A DNA stretch of 38,766 nucleotides from Methylomagnum ishizawai (GTDB taxonomy: Bacteria > Pseudomonadota > Gammaproteobacteria > Methylococcales > Methylococcaceae), in assembly GCF_900155475.1 (NCBI RefSeq), contig NZ_FXAM01000004.1, forward strand, positions 40,001 to 78,766, read 5' to 3'. Shown piece after piece: positions 1 through 8,446 of this stretch. The number at the start of each line of letters is the position of its first letter. Position 1 is the first letter of the stretch. The notes beneath the pieces were generated by a model. It searched no databases, had not been told where the DNA came from, and saw only the letters and a list, made by a program, of their open reading frames with translations. The translations under genes were made by a program, and so were the position numbers.

Positions 1-1546
<1,546 letters not shown>

Positions 1547-1635
1547 ATATAACACCCAAACGGTGTGGTGTTGACGCATTACGCGACGTGTACGTTTTCC
1601 AGTGTTGTTTGAGCTACGCTCCGACCGACCAGTTT

Positions 1636-1751
1636 TGCCTGGTGGCCATAGCGAGCGGGAACCACCCGATCCCATCCCGACCTCGGAAGTGAAACCGCTT
1701 AGCGCCGATGATAGTGTGGTTACCCATGTGAAAGTAGGGAACCGCCAGGCA
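1636..1751 (+). rRNA. rrf: 5S ribosomal RNA
   Basis: A 116-nt sequence begins TGCCTGGTGGCCATAGCGAG and ends GGGAACCGCCAGGCA. The two ends pair as helix I, and the internal GAAGTGAAACCGCTTAGCGCC matches gammaproteobacterial 5S rRNA. It lies about 90 nt after the 23S gene with no tRNA between or after, so this rrn operon ends with 5S. Confidence 0.96.
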
Positions 1752-1760
1752 TCTAAATAG

Positions 1761-1796
1761 AAAAGCCCCTTGCCCTCCACAGGACATGGGGCTTTT
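1761..1796 (+). terminator. rho-independent terminator of the rRNA operon
   Basis: AAAAGCCCC and GGGGCTTTTT form a stem directly after 5S and are followed by T residues. The A-rich left arm makes it usable from both sides, so it can also stop the convergent rep gene. Confidence 0.85.
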
Positions 1797-1847
1797 TCTT
1801 TGGCCGGAGGAAACCGGCCGGGGCGTTCCCCGCGCCCGTCCCATCGA

Positions 1848-2840
1848 TCAGCTTCCCGCCTTCCGGCTCAGCCGACTCCTCACATCGTCCCAGGATTCGC
1901 CGGGCCGGGCGTGTTTTTCGATCTCTTCCCGCGTGATTTGGCTGGGTTGTTTGGATTTCGACGGTTTGGGCTGTTGCCATTTGGCGGCGAAGCCCAGGAA
2001 TGCTTGGTCGTAATCGGCGGGACGCTTCTTTGTTGCGGTCCAGTGGTCGAAAGCATTCTTGCAAGCGTAGGGATCGAGGCGCGGATAAAGCTCCCGGAAT
2101 CTTTCGATGGTCGCGGGCTTCAGTTCGGGCGCTCCGGCGGGCAAAGCGGCGGCGGAAAGCGGGACTTCTTCTTTGAACTTGAAGGTAAATTCCAGACGTT
2201 CCACCGAGCGGCTTTTCTTGATGGCCTTCCACTGGATATCCAACTGGTTCTTCTCCCGGAGTTCCTGTACTGCGGGATCGATGACGCGGCGTTGCAAATC
2301 GAAAAAGCGCGGATATTGGGATTCCAGTTCGAGCCACGTCTTGAAATCCTTCAGCAGGACGATCAACCGCCCGGTTTTCTTGTATTGCATGAGGAACTCG
2401 AACAGGCGGATCGAATAGGTCGAGCGCAGGCTGGAGATTTGCTCAAGCTGATAGGAAGTAAAGCGTTCACGCAGCAAGCTGAGGTATGGCGCTATGTCGT
2501 AGCTGAAGCGCAGCGTTACCCGGCTTTCGCCAGTTTCGTACTTCACATAGGAAACCCAGCGGAAGCGCTCGCGGGCTTTACCGTCGTGGGTTCGGATATC
2601 GCGTTCGTAAAGGGCGGTAGCGGCGTCCTCCAACTCCCGATAAGCGTTCTTCATGTCCAGTGAGAACATCGCGGCGAAGTCGGCCACGTTCACCGTGAAC
2701 AAGTCGTCTTTGGCTAAGGGCTGGCGGGGGTCCAGTTGCGCCACGCAACACAGGACCAAGCGTTGTTCGTTGAGGTTTAGGCGATAGCTGGCTTGTATCA
2801 AGGCGTTGGCCTTGGTCACGACAAAATTTTTAAGTTCCAT
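1848..2840 (-). CDS. plasmid replication initiator protein, Rep_3 (RepB) family
   Basis: 330-residue initiator Rep of the Rep_3 superfamily, built from two winged-helix domains. The N-terminal stretch (NFVVTKANALIQASYRLN, with LNEQRLVLCCVAQLDP after it) and the central YSIRLFEFLMQYKKTG and VIDPAVQELREK segments are typical of wH1 and wH2 in RepE/Pi-like proteins. The C-terminal tail (about residues 245-330) is a family-specific helical extension. The start at 2840 is preferred over an in-frame ATG at 2888, because it has an AAAGGGGA ribosome site and begins at the conserved N-terminus. Upstream lie an inverted-repeat operator, a DnaA box and iterons, so the gene very likely replicates and autoregulates this module. 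It is convergent with the rRNA operon. A relic of the same 3' end occurs at 7735-7812. Binding to these iterons is inferred from position. Confidence 0.88.
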   Translation of the reverse strand: MELKNFVVTKANALIQASYRLNLNEQRLVLCCVAQLDPRQPLAKDDLFTVNVADFAAMFSLDMKNAYRELEDAATALYERDIRTHDGKARERFRWVSYVKYETGESRVTLRFSYDIAPYLSLLRERFTSYQLEQISSLRSTYSIRLFEFLMQYKKTGRLIVLLKDFKTWLELESQYPRFFDLQRRVIDPAVQELREKNQLDIQWKAIKKSRSVERLEFTFKFKEEVPLSAAALPAGAPELKPATIERFRELYPRLDPYACKNAFDHWTATKKRPADYDQAFLGFAAKWQQPKPSKSKQPSQITREEIEKHARPGESWDDVRSRLSRKAGS

Positions 2841-2898
2841 GCTCGGAGTCCCCTTTGGAATAGGAATAGCCCGTTCCAGTCTACGCACGTCCCCGTGA

Positions 2899-2933
2899 AA
2901 ATCAACGACAAAAAATTTATTTGTCGTTGATTT
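2899..2933. promoter_or_regulatory. 14-bp inverted repeat, probable Rep autoregulatory operator
   Basis: AAATCAACGACAAA (2899-2912) and TTTGTCGTTGATTT (2920-2933) are perfect inverted copies around a 7-nt AT spacer, about 60 bp upstream of the rep start codon. The arm contains TGTCGTT, the core of the adjacent iterons. This is the known arrangement in which Rep dimers bind inverted iteron half-sites to repress rep. Confidence 0.7.
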
Positions 2934-2941
2934 GTGGATAA
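2933..2941 (-). promoter_or_regulatory. DnaA box
   Basis: TGTGGATAA is the exact complement of the consensus DnaA box TTATCCACA. It sits between the operator and the iterons, as in many iteron origins. Confidence 0.75.
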
Positions 2942-2954
2942 CTCGCGGATATCA

Positions 2955-3062
2955 CCGCTTTTCTGTCGTTGTTCAACCGTTTTTGCGTCGTTATTCAACC
3001 GCCTTTCTGTCGTGGTCAACCGTTTTTTTGTAGTCGTTTACCGTCTTTTTGTCGTCGTGTGG
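2955..3062 (+). repeat. iteron array of replication module 1 (five tandem copies)
   Basis: Five direct repeats of 21-22 bp start at 2955, 2977, 2999, 3020 and 3041, each of the form CCG(C/T)-T-rich-TGTCGT-x-TTCAA. Copies 1-3 are close to one another and 4-5 diverge at the end. A sixth copy, sharing CCGTCTTTTTGTCGTCGT with copy 5, lies alone at 3166-3187. One-turn phasing of about 22 bp plus an adjacent DnaA box and rep gene identifies an iteron-type oriV. Confidence 0.8.
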
Positions 3063-3098
3063 ACGCTGGAAACCTTGTCCGCCGCAGCTTCCAGCGCC

Positions 3099-3151
3099 GG
3101 AAAACAAGGAAAAACAGGGGAAAAACAAGGAGGAAAAACAGGTTGAAAAAA
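3099..3151 (+). repeat. A-rich tandem repeats, possible DNA-unwinding element
   Basis: GGAAAACAA, GGAAAAACAG, GGGAAAAACAA and GGAGGAAAAACAG follow one another, then GGTTGAAAAAAG. This purine-rich, AT-biased tract lies in otherwise GC-rich DNA between iterons 5 and 6. It could be the melting region of the origin; that role is inferred. Confidence 0.4.
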
Positions 3152-3209
3152 GAGGGCGGGCCGCACCGTCTTTTTGTCGTCGTTGCGATTTGTCGCCACG
3201 CTTGGAAAC

Positions 3210-3246
3210 AAAAAAGCCCCGTGTCCTCCAGGACGCGGGGCTTTTT
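3210..3246. terminator. rho-independent terminator, usable in both directions
   Basis: AAAAAGCCCCGTGTCC and GGACGCGGGGCTTTTT pair over about 16 bp with one G-T pair and a 4-nt loop. It closes the minus-strand gene ending at 3266 and separates it from the origin. Confidence 0.85.
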
Positions 3247-3265
3247 CTCAGGTCCGGGGCCGCCA

Positions 3266-3724
3266 TTACGGGCCGATGGCGTCCACCGGCGTCAGCGTCA
3301 TCTCGCCGCCGAAGATCGAGGCATTGGCGAAACCGTAGCCATGGGCGCACACCAAGCTGACCTGGGCCTCGACCTCGGTGGTGAAGCGGTTCAGGGCGAC
3401 CAGGCTCACGTTGGACAAACGCGACCAGTCCGAGGAGGTATCCACCGTGTAGTACTCGGTACCGGCCTGGGTCTGGTTGTGCAGGAAATAGCAACTGGCC
3501 CCACTGTTGGGGGCGTAGGAATGCCCGTCGATCCGGGCGGTGATGAGATAGCTGCCAGGAGCGACCGTGGTGGTCAACACGGCGACCGGCGTCCCGAAAC
3601 TGGAGGTCGAACCGCCGGGAACGTTGACGCCGCCGCCATGGGTGTAATAGCCGGTGCCGGCGGACGCGCCGACGCTCAAGACCGCGGCCGCGACCGCGAT
3701 GAAAGCCTTGCTCAGAGTGTTCAT
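3266..3724 (-). CDS. secreted protein of unknown function
   Basis: 152-residue protein with a clear signal peptide (MNTLSKAFIAVAAAVLSVGASA, cleavage after ASA). The mature part is rich in Gly, Ser, Thr and Val, with predicted beta-strands and only two cysteines (near CYF and LVCAHG). A small extracytoplasmic beta-sheet protein fits. The start at 3724 has a GGGAGAA ribosome site 6 nt upstream and starts exactly at the signal peptide, so the longer in-frame upstream ATG is rejected. It stands alone, with a terminator after it and an AT-rich promoter region before it (3750-3870). I do not recognise the family. Confidence 0.75.
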   Translation of the reverse strand: MNTLSKAFIAVAAAVLSVGASAGTGYYTHGGGVNVPGGSTSSFGTPVAVLTTTVAPGSYLITARIDGHSYAPNSGASCYFLHNQTQAGTEYYTVDTSSDWSRLSNVSLVALNRFTTEVEAQVSLVCAHGYGFANASIFGGEMTLTPVDAIGP

Positions 3725-4007
3725 GGAGTTCTCCCGCGTTGTTGGGGTTGGGTGGGTTCCGGCGACGGGGAGAACTATAAGAAAGTCCCAAAACCTAGGC
3801 AGTGATGTTTTTCCGTATAGGCATGTGAATATTAACGGGGCATATGTGTTTTTATAGCTAGACAGCCCCAACAGCACACGCCCCGGCCATGCCTTCTAGG
3901 CGGTGAAATTCGACCTGCGGGTCTTTCCCGCGCCCGTCCAACCTGTCAGCATGGCCCTTCCGTTGGTTCGTTGCCAAAACTATCGATAACCCCATCGAGG
4001 AGGAGCT

Positions 4008-4184
4008 ATGTCCGAAGAAAATCAAAATGCCGCGCCGATCCGCACCACGGGCGGCAAGTTGCAGGTGGCCGGGGTGGTGATCCTGGCCGGCGGGGTGGTC
4101 GCGACGGTGGTGGGGGGCTGGTGGGGACCGGCCTTGCTGTTCCCTGGCGCGGTGATTTTCGCATTGGGGCGGTTTATGGAGTGA
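4008..4184 (+). CDS. 58-residue two-helix membrane protein
   Basis: The short gene encodes a hydrophilic N-terminus (MSEENQNAAPIRTTGGK) followed by two hydrophobic stretches (about residues 20-37 and 40-53) joined by GGWWGPAL, ending GRFME. An excellent ribosome site, GAGGAGGAG, precedes the ATG. It is probably an inner-membrane hairpin protein. Function is unknown; no neighbour is clearly in the same operon. Confidence 0.65.
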   Translation: MSEENQNAAPIRTTGGKLQVAGVVILAGGVVATVVGGWWGPALLFPGAVIFALGRFME

Positions 4185-4348
4185 GCCGAAGGACAGGGAC
4201 TAACCCGCGACTCCGTCCCGCGCTTTCAAAAATCCCGGACGGTCGTTTGTCCGCCAAAACGGGCGGGCAAACGCACCCTTTGCAAACTTATCCCGCCACG
4301 GTCAATCCCGTGGCCGGGATTGGCGTCCCGGAATACGAAGACGCACAG

Positions 4349-4376
4349 CCGCGCTATCAAATTGCGGCTTTTTATG
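4349..4376 (+). terminator. stem-loop with T run upstream of the antirepressor leader
   Basis: AGCCGC and GCGGCT enclose GCTATCAAATT and are followed by TTTTA. Nothing is encoded between 4185 and 4349 except a palindrome, CAATCCC-N6-GGGATTG, at 4303-4322. Confidence 0.5.
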
Positions 4377-4404
4377 TGCGACGTTCATGCACGTCTATCA
4401 ATGA

Positions 4405-4485
4405 TGCGGGCTGAACGCGGCTGCCTCCGGGCAGGCCGGTTTCCTTCGTGCCGGTACGCCATCCGCGTTTAGTCCCATCTCCTTA
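4405..4485 (+). ncRNA. candidate C4-type antisense RNA / structured leader of the antirepressor gene
   Basis: This leader and the one at 10584-10658 are homologous although the two downstream N-terminal coding regions are diverged. Both read GGGCTG-x-ACG-x-GG, then a hairpin with a conserved bulged G (here GG-CTGCC-TCCG-GGCAG-g-CC), then a second hairpin bounded by CCG and CGG, then CGTT-x-AGTCC and CTCC. The first stem covaries between copies (CTGCC/GGCAG against CAGC/GCTG). A short RNA of this shape upstream of an ant gene matches the C4 RNA of phages P1/P7, which represses ant translation. A CCCATCTCC segment can pair with GGGGAGGGG at 4501-4509. The C4 assignment is from memory of the motif. 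Confidence 0.6.
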
Positions 4486-4537
4486 CGTTTGGCGTCGTTC
4501 GGGGAGGGGTTCCAAACTCGTTCATGAAGGTATCATC

Positions 4538-5106
4538 ATGAACAGCACCGATCTCGTGCCGGTTTTCGCCGGCGAACTCAACGGGCAAACCGTCCAACTC
4601 GTCGATGCCCGCGATCTTCACACCTTCCTCGGCGTGGCCCGCGACTTTTCCAACTGGATCAAGAAACGCCTCAAAGATGGCGGTTTCATTTCCAATCAGG
4701 ACTACGTGGAGGTTTTCGCCAAATCTGGCGAAAACCCCCTCGGGGGCCGCCCACCTATCGATTACCAACTCACCCTCGAAACCGCCAAGCACATCGCCAT
4801 GATGGAGCGCAACGCGAAAGGCCATCAGGTCCGCACCTACTTCATCGAATGCGAACGCCGTGCCCATCCGCGCCGCCCTCTCCGAACTGGCCCGCCAACA
4901 CCTGGAACGCGGCGAATCCCCGCTGGAGGTCGTCGGGCGCGTGCGCAAGGGCTTCCCAGGCGTCGGCGACATGCTGGTGATCCAGGCCGCCGAACTCTGG
5001 CAGCTCACCTCCGCCCTGGCCGGTTGCGCCGCTGCCCCTGGAAGGGCCGATGGACGCCCTCCACAGGCTCGAAGCCCGCACCGGGCGCGACGGGTATCCA
5101 AAATAG
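4538..5106 (+). pseudogene. AntA/AntB-family antirepressor, disrupted copy
   Basis: Residues 1-108 form an intact AntA/AntB antirepressor domain (LVDARDLHTFLGV, then WIKKRLKDGGFISNQDY, then TLETAKHIAMMERNAKG, then RTYFIECERR). Compared with the intact copy at 10712-11404, about 105 nt are then missing, shifting the frame at ~4858. One extra C near 5035 and a T-to-G change (W to G codon) near the stop follow. The 3' 240 nt are almost identical to copy 2, while the 5' half is clearly diverged, so the gene is a chimera or was partly converted. The unshifted frame runs on past the terminator to 5218, which argues against a designed product. The ATG at 4538 has AAGG upstream. Confidence 0.75.
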
Positions 5107-5115
5107 GCGGGGCAC

Positions 5116-5141
5116 AAAAAAAGCCGCTCACGCGGCTTTTT
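5116..5141. terminator. rho-independent terminator (GCTCACGC loop type)
   Basis: AAAAAAAGCCGC-TCAC-GCGGCTTTTT. The same stem-loop, with one more base pair, recurs at 31949-31972 and 34652-34676. Confidence 0.85.
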
Positions 5142-5156
5142 CGCGCCGGGACGGCT

Positions 5157-5264
5157 TCAGGCGGCGGTCATCGCGCCCAGCAGCGCGAAGGCCGCGATCC
5201 AGCCCAGCGCCATGGTGAAACCCCAAACCAAACCCTCGCCCACGGTCTTCAACAACTTGCCCAT
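5157..5264 (-). CDS. 35-residue single-pass membrane microprotein
   Basis: MGKLLKTVGEGLVWGFTMAL is followed by GWIAAFALLGAMTAA and a stop. A GGAGG ribosome site lies 7 nt before the ATG, which is strong for so short a frame. One hydrophobic helix spans about residues 12-33. It sits between the disrupted antirepressor and the Cys4-HTH gene, on the opposite strand to the antirepressor. No family recognised; real translation is inferred from the ribosome site and the amphipathic/hydrophobic design. Confidence 0.5.
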   Translation of the reverse strand: MGKLLKTVGEGLVWGFTMALGWIAAFALLGAMTAA

Positions 5265-5361
5265 GATCGCCTCCGCTGGAATGTGTATGTAGGGAAAAAA
5301 ACGGCACGTCACCGCCCCGCATCATAGGGGCGGCGACGGTACGGGTCAACGCGGCGGCGGC

Positions 5362-5772
5362 TCAGGAAGCCTGGGCGGCCTGGGCGGCGGCCCGCTTGGC
5401 GCGGTCGCGCTTCACGATGTCCAGCACCGTGTCCTTGCTCAGGTTGAGCTGGCGGGCGATCCGCCGGTAGGAATAGCCGCTGGCGACCAGCCCCAGCACC
5501 TTGGGAGCCAGGAATTCGGAGGTCTGCCGCGGTTCGGAGAACACCTGCCTGTAGACGTTGCCGGATGGGCGGCGGTCGGAATCGACCAGTTTGCCGTTGA
5601 ACACAAAGGCCGAGAAATCGGGACAGGCCAGGCCGGAAGCGCAAGTCTTGCGGCTCGGGCAGGCGTCGCAGGGCGCCTTGCTGGGCTGGGAGGAGAGTCC
5701 GGGGATGGACTCACGGCCCGTGTCCTGCTTGAAAGCCTCGGTATCGACGTAGACTTCGGCGATTTGGAACAT
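5362..5772 (-). CDS. Cys4 and helix-turn-helix DNA-binding protein
   Basis: 136 residues. A cysteine cluster C35-x2-C38-x5-C44-x5-C50 (CDACPSRKTCASGLACPDF) could hold zinc or an iron-sulfur cluster. Residues ~95-122 (GYSYRRIARQLNLSKDTVLD) form a resolvase/sigma-like helix-turn-helix followed by a basic, Ala-rich tail. This looks like a small sensor-type or phage/plasmid-type regulator. The ATG at 5772 has only a weak ribosome site (GAGCAGGG 15 nt upstream), so a slightly different start is possible. It is alone on the minus strand. Family name not known to me; metal binding is inferred from the spacing. Confidence 0.7.
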   Translation of the reverse strand: MFQIAEVYVDTEAFKQDTGRESIPGLSSQPSKAPCDACPSRKTCASGLACPDFSAFVFNGKLVDSDRRPSGNVYRQVFSEPRQTSEFLAPKVLGLVASGYSYRRIARQLNLSKDTVLDIVKRDRAKRAAAQAAQAS

Positions 5773-5996
5773 GCGTCATACCCTGCTCGGTGCGGTGCGG
5801 ATTCATGGGGCCATCGTTAGAGGCCGGGCTTGGATCGGCCATCGGGGGGGAAGCGCCGGGGGATTGCCCAACCGGGCGGCTTCGGGGGTGAGTGTATCTG
5901 CTGCCGCCGGATGGAAGCTGTGAACTAGATATCTGGACATTTGTGATTTTTTACCGCCCGTGGCGACGCCGGAAACCCCGCCACGGACCGCCGGTT

Positions 5997-7010
5997 TCAG
6001 TCCAGCCGTTCGGCCCGGCCCGTGGCCGCCGAGCGCAGGGCGGCGCCGATCAGGCGGCAATTGGCTTTGGCGTCCGCCAGCGCCAGGGCGGGCGTCCGGC
6101 CCTCCAGGACGCAATCGGCGAAATGCTCGACCTCCAGCCGGAAATGATTGGCCGGGGCCAGCCGCTCCACGCCCTCGCGGCCCTCCTCGGTCCACCAGGA
6201 AATCACCGGCGTATCGCCCGGCAACTGCCACACGGTATGGCACTTGGCCCCGCCCTGGGTGCCGATGATCTCGTATTCCGAGCGCCTGGCCCGCTCGAAA
6301 CTGAAATCGAACAGCCCATGCCGCCCCCCGCCGAAATCCACCACCCCGCTCATGCCGGTGTCCGCGCCGTGCGCGTTGTAATGGGCCAGGGCGGCCACGG
6401 CCAGCGGCGGCGTGTCGAGGTAGGCCCGCAACGAATGGATGGCGTAGCAACCGATATCCCACATCGCGCCGCCGCCCTGTTCGGGGGGACGGTCGATCCG
6501 GTACATGCGGGCCGGGCGCATGGTGAAGGAATAAGTGGCGCGGACGCTGCGGATATCGCCCAGGACGCCCGCGTCGAGCAAGTCGCGGATGCGTTGGTGC
6601 TGGGGATGGAAGCGGTACATGAAGCCTTCCATCGCCACCAGGCCGCGGTCCTGGGCGGCCCGTTCGATGGCCTCGATATCGGCCACGCGCAGGGCCATGG
6701 GTTTCTCGCACAGGAGGTGCTTGCCGGCCTCCAGGACTTTCAAACCCCATTCGGCGTGTTCCTGGTTGGCGAGCGGCAGGTAGACGGCGTCCACCGCCGG
6801 GTCTTCCAGCAGGGGCTCCAGGGCGTCGTAGGTTTTCGCGCCGTGGCCGGGGGCATAGCGGGCGAGGCAGGCGGCGGCGGCGCCGGGGCGGCGGCTGGCG
6901 ATGGCGACCAGTTCGGAATCGCGGGCCTCGACGATGGCGGGCAATAGGCGTTCGTTGACCCTGGCGGCACCGAGGATGCCCCAGCGGAGTTTACGGGTGG
7001 ATTCGGACAT
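5997..7010 (-). CDS. Gfo/Idh/MocA-family NAD(P)-dependent oxidoreductase
   Basis: 337 residues, the usual length for the family. The N-terminal Rossmann fold shows GILGAARVNERLLPA (residues 11-25). The family signature EKP is at 102-104 (CEKPMAL), giving the catalytic/cofactor lysine. The C-terminal alpha/beta domain contains GGGAMWDIGCYAIHSLR, with the family's conserved D-x-G-x-Y-x2-H active-site pattern. Substrate cannot be told: such enzymes oxidise sugars, inositols or sugar nucleotides. The start at 7010 opens exactly on MSESTRKLRWGILG; longer in-frame starts lack conservation. It is divergent from the Fur-boxed gene pair at 7155. No pathway partners are adjacent. Confidence 0.9.
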   Translation of the reverse strand: MSESTRKLRWGILGAARVNERLLPAIVEARDSELVAIASRRPGAAAACLARYAPGHGAKTYDALEPLLEDPAVDAVYLPLANQEHAEWGLKVLEAGKHLLCEKPMALRVADIEAIERAAQDRGLVAMEGFMYRFHPQHQRIRDLLDAGVLGDIRSVRATYSFTMRPARMYRIDRPPEQGGGAMWDIGCYAIHSLRAYLDTPPLAVAALAHYNAHGADTGMSGVVDFGGGRHGLFDFSFERARRSEYEIIGTQGGAKCHTVWQLPGDTPVISWWTEEGREGVERLAPANHFRLEVEHFADCVLEGRTPALALADAKANCRLIGAALRSAATGRAERLD

Positions 7011-7105
7011 GGCGATGGCCTCCGGGTGGGTGTTGCGGGGCGACAGCCTAGCGTGGCGGGACGGGGCGGCGCTAGCGGCGAAGTGAAAACCGGACTTGAC
7101 CTTTA

Positions 7106-7124
7106 AATGATAACCATTATCATC
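7106..7124. promoter_or_regulatory. Fur box
   Basis: AATGATAACCATTATCATC contains a perfect 7-bp inverted repeat, ATGATAA-CCA-TTATCAT, and matches the 19-bp Fur consensus closely. It lies 31 bp before the start codon at 7155, so it should put the two small downstream genes under iron repression. It may also touch the divergent oxidoreductase gene. Confidence 0.8.
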
Positions 7125-7154
7125 TAGCAAACGCCCCACACACCGGGAGACCCT

Positions 7155-7397
7155 ATGAACGCCATGCCGACACGCCCCGCCGGGACCGGACAGGCCGCCC
7201 CGCTCGACCCTTCGTTGCAACCCCTGCGCTTCTTGCTGATGCGCTACGCCCGCGCCCCCTCGGCCTCGACGGCGGGCCGGATCGCCGATTGCGTGGACGG
7301 CTTGCTAGCCGGGGGGGATGGCCGGGTGCCCTTGCGGGAGCGATGCACCTACCGGCGGATGCGGGCCTATTGGCGGCTGGTCGAGCGTTTGGGGTGA
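7155..7397 (+). CDS. Fur-regulated small protein of unknown function
   Basis: 80 residues with a C-terminal Arg-rich helical end (RERCTYRRMRAYWRLVERLG). GGGAGA precedes the ATG. It is the first gene after a strong Fur box and is followed after 4 bp by a second small gene, so the two form an operon induced by iron shortage. The short basic C-terminus resembles, from memory only, FagA-type Fur-associated proteins of pseudomonads; I would not annotate it as such without a search. Confidence 0.65.
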   Translation: MNAMPTRPAGTGQAAPLDPSLQPLRFLLMRYARAPSASTAGRIADCVDGLLAGGDGRVPLRERCTYRRMRAYWRLVERLG

Positions 7398-7401
7398 AGC
7401 C

Positions 7402-7641
7402 ATGAAGCAGACTTGCCGCGTCCAGACCCTCGCCAGCGAAAGCGGGTGTTCGGTCGATTATTGCCCCGGTTGCAACGCCTTCCATGTGAAGATCGGTTTC
7501 GCCACCTTGAATTTCAATCCCGAAGGCTTCGCGGTCCTGGCGGCGACGCTGGGCACGGCCCTGGCGCGGTTCCAGGGCCAGCGGCGGCGGGAGGCGCAGG
7601 ACGGCGTCCAGGAAGGGCCGGGCGGCGGGGTGTTCCACTGA
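7402..7641 (+). CDS. small CPGC-motif protein, second gene of the Fur operon
   Basis: 79 residues, with C5 near the N-terminus and the cluster CSVDYCPGCNAFH near residues 16-28. A motif C-x2-C plus His suggests metal or heme handling, which would suit iron-responsive expression. The C-terminal third is a charged helix (LARFQGQRRREAQDG). The start codon lies 4 nt after the stop of the preceding gene with GGGGTGAAG as ribosome site, so translation is coupled. A rho-independent terminator closes the unit at 7699-7725. Family not recognised. Confidence 0.65.
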   Translation: MKQTCRVQTLASESGCSVDYCPGCNAFHVKIGFATLNFNPEGFAVLAATLGTALARFQGQRRREAQDGVQEGPGGGVFH

Positions 7642-7698
7642 ATCGAGGCTAGGCAGTAGGCAGCGTGCCCGTCCCCGGCGTGCCGGGGCTGGGATTCC

Positions 7699-7725
7699 GC
7701 CCGGCACCGTGCCGGGCTTTTTTTT
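7699..7725 (+). terminator. rho-independent terminator of the Fur operon
   Basis: GCCCGGCA and TGCCGGGC form a stem with a CCG loop, followed by eight T residues. Confidence 0.9.
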
Positions 7726-7734
7726 GCGCGGGCA

Positions 7735-7812
7735 GCGACCGAGAAGCACGCCCGGCCCGGCGAATCCTGGGACGACGCACGGCGCAGATTGAGCCGGAAA
7801 GCGGAGCATCCC
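7735..7812 (+). pseudogene. relic of a plasmid rep gene 3' end
   Basis: In one frame the DNA encodes ATEKHARPGESWDDARRRLS followed by RKAEH. This matches the last residues of the Rep at 1848-2840 (IEKHARPGESWDDVRSRLSR, then KAGS) with few changes. Nothing of the rest of rep is left; the fragment abuts the terminator at 7725. It shows that another copy of the module-1 rep family once lay here on the opposite strand. Confidence 0.75.
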
Positions 7813-7818
7813 CCCTAC

Positions 7819-7860
7819 GTGCGCCACCGCACCGACTTCCGCCCCGTTTTCCAGGCTAAA
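7819..7860 (+). promoter_or_regulatory. GTGCG-N4-CGCAC operator-promoter module, copy A
   Basis: GTGCG-CCAC-CGCAC (7819-7832) is followed by CGACTTCC and, 37 bp from the first G, by CTA in GGCTAAA. It lies 59-74 bp upstream of the copper-protein gene at 7893. Related modules occur at 8330, 9044 and 22737. Confidence 0.5.
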
Positions 7861-7892
7861 TCGCGCTTTCCCCACGACCGGAGGGCCGTCCC

Positions 7893-8252
7893 ATGCCAGC
7901 CACAGCCTCGAAGATGGAAGAAGCCACGCGGGCCTGTATCGACGCCTGCGCCCATTGCCACCAAACCTGTCTGGAAACCGCCATGAACCATTGCCTGGAG
8001 ACCGGCGGCGAACACGTGGCCCCCGAGCATTTCCGCCTCATGCTGGGTTGCGCCCAGTTGTGCCGGCTCGCGGCGGATTTCATGCTGACCGGCGTCAGGT
8101 TCCACCACCGCCTGTGCGGGCTGTGCGCCGAGGTCTGCGAAGCCTGCGCCCACGATTGCGAACGCATCGGCGGCATGGAGCGCTGCGTTGCGGCCTGCCG
8201 GGCCTGCGCCCAGAGTTGCCGCCAGATGGCGGGTTCCCACCCCCTGCCCTGA
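7893..8252 (+). CDS. cytosolic copper-storage protein, Csp3-like four-helix bundle (DUF326)
   Basis: 119 residues with 16 cysteines arranged in helical C-x3-C and C-x2-C patterns (CIDACAHCHQTC; CGLCAEVCEACAHDC; CVAACRACAQSC). These line the core of a four-helix bundle that binds many Cu(I) ions in the Csp family. No signal peptide is present (MPATASKMEEATRAC), which places it in the cytosol like Csp3 rather than the exported Csp1 of methanotrophs. The ATG has GGAGGG upstream. A palindromic promoter module precedes it. A role in buffering copper is established for the family; copper load here is inferred. Confidence 0.88.
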   Translation: MPATASKMEEATRACIDACAHCHQTCLETAMNHCLETGGEHVAPEHFRLMLGCAQLCRLAADFMLTGVRFHHRLCGLCAEVCEACAHDCERIGGMERCVAACRACAQSCRQMAGSHPLP

Positions 8253-8329
8253 ACGCCGCGCCGGAGGCCAGATGCCCGACGGCCCGCCCCCGTGGCAATC
8301 CCTATCCCCCTGGGAAGTTTCGCCGCTAT

Positions 8330-8370
8330 GTGCGTTGCCCAACCGAAAAACCCCCGCCGATCCGGTATCT
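8330..8370 (+). promoter_or_regulatory. GTGCG promoter module, degenerate copy D
   Basis: GTGCG-TTGC-CCAAC followed by CGAAAAACC and GTA 35 bp from the first G. The right half-site is degenerate. It lies ~80-115 bp before the PRC-barrel gene. Confidence 0.35.
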
Positions 8371-8446
8371 TCAACAGGAATCGCGGGCCGGACCCGGCCC
8401 CGATTCCCAGGATTCTCATCGACCACGGTCGCGACGGGAGGTGGTT

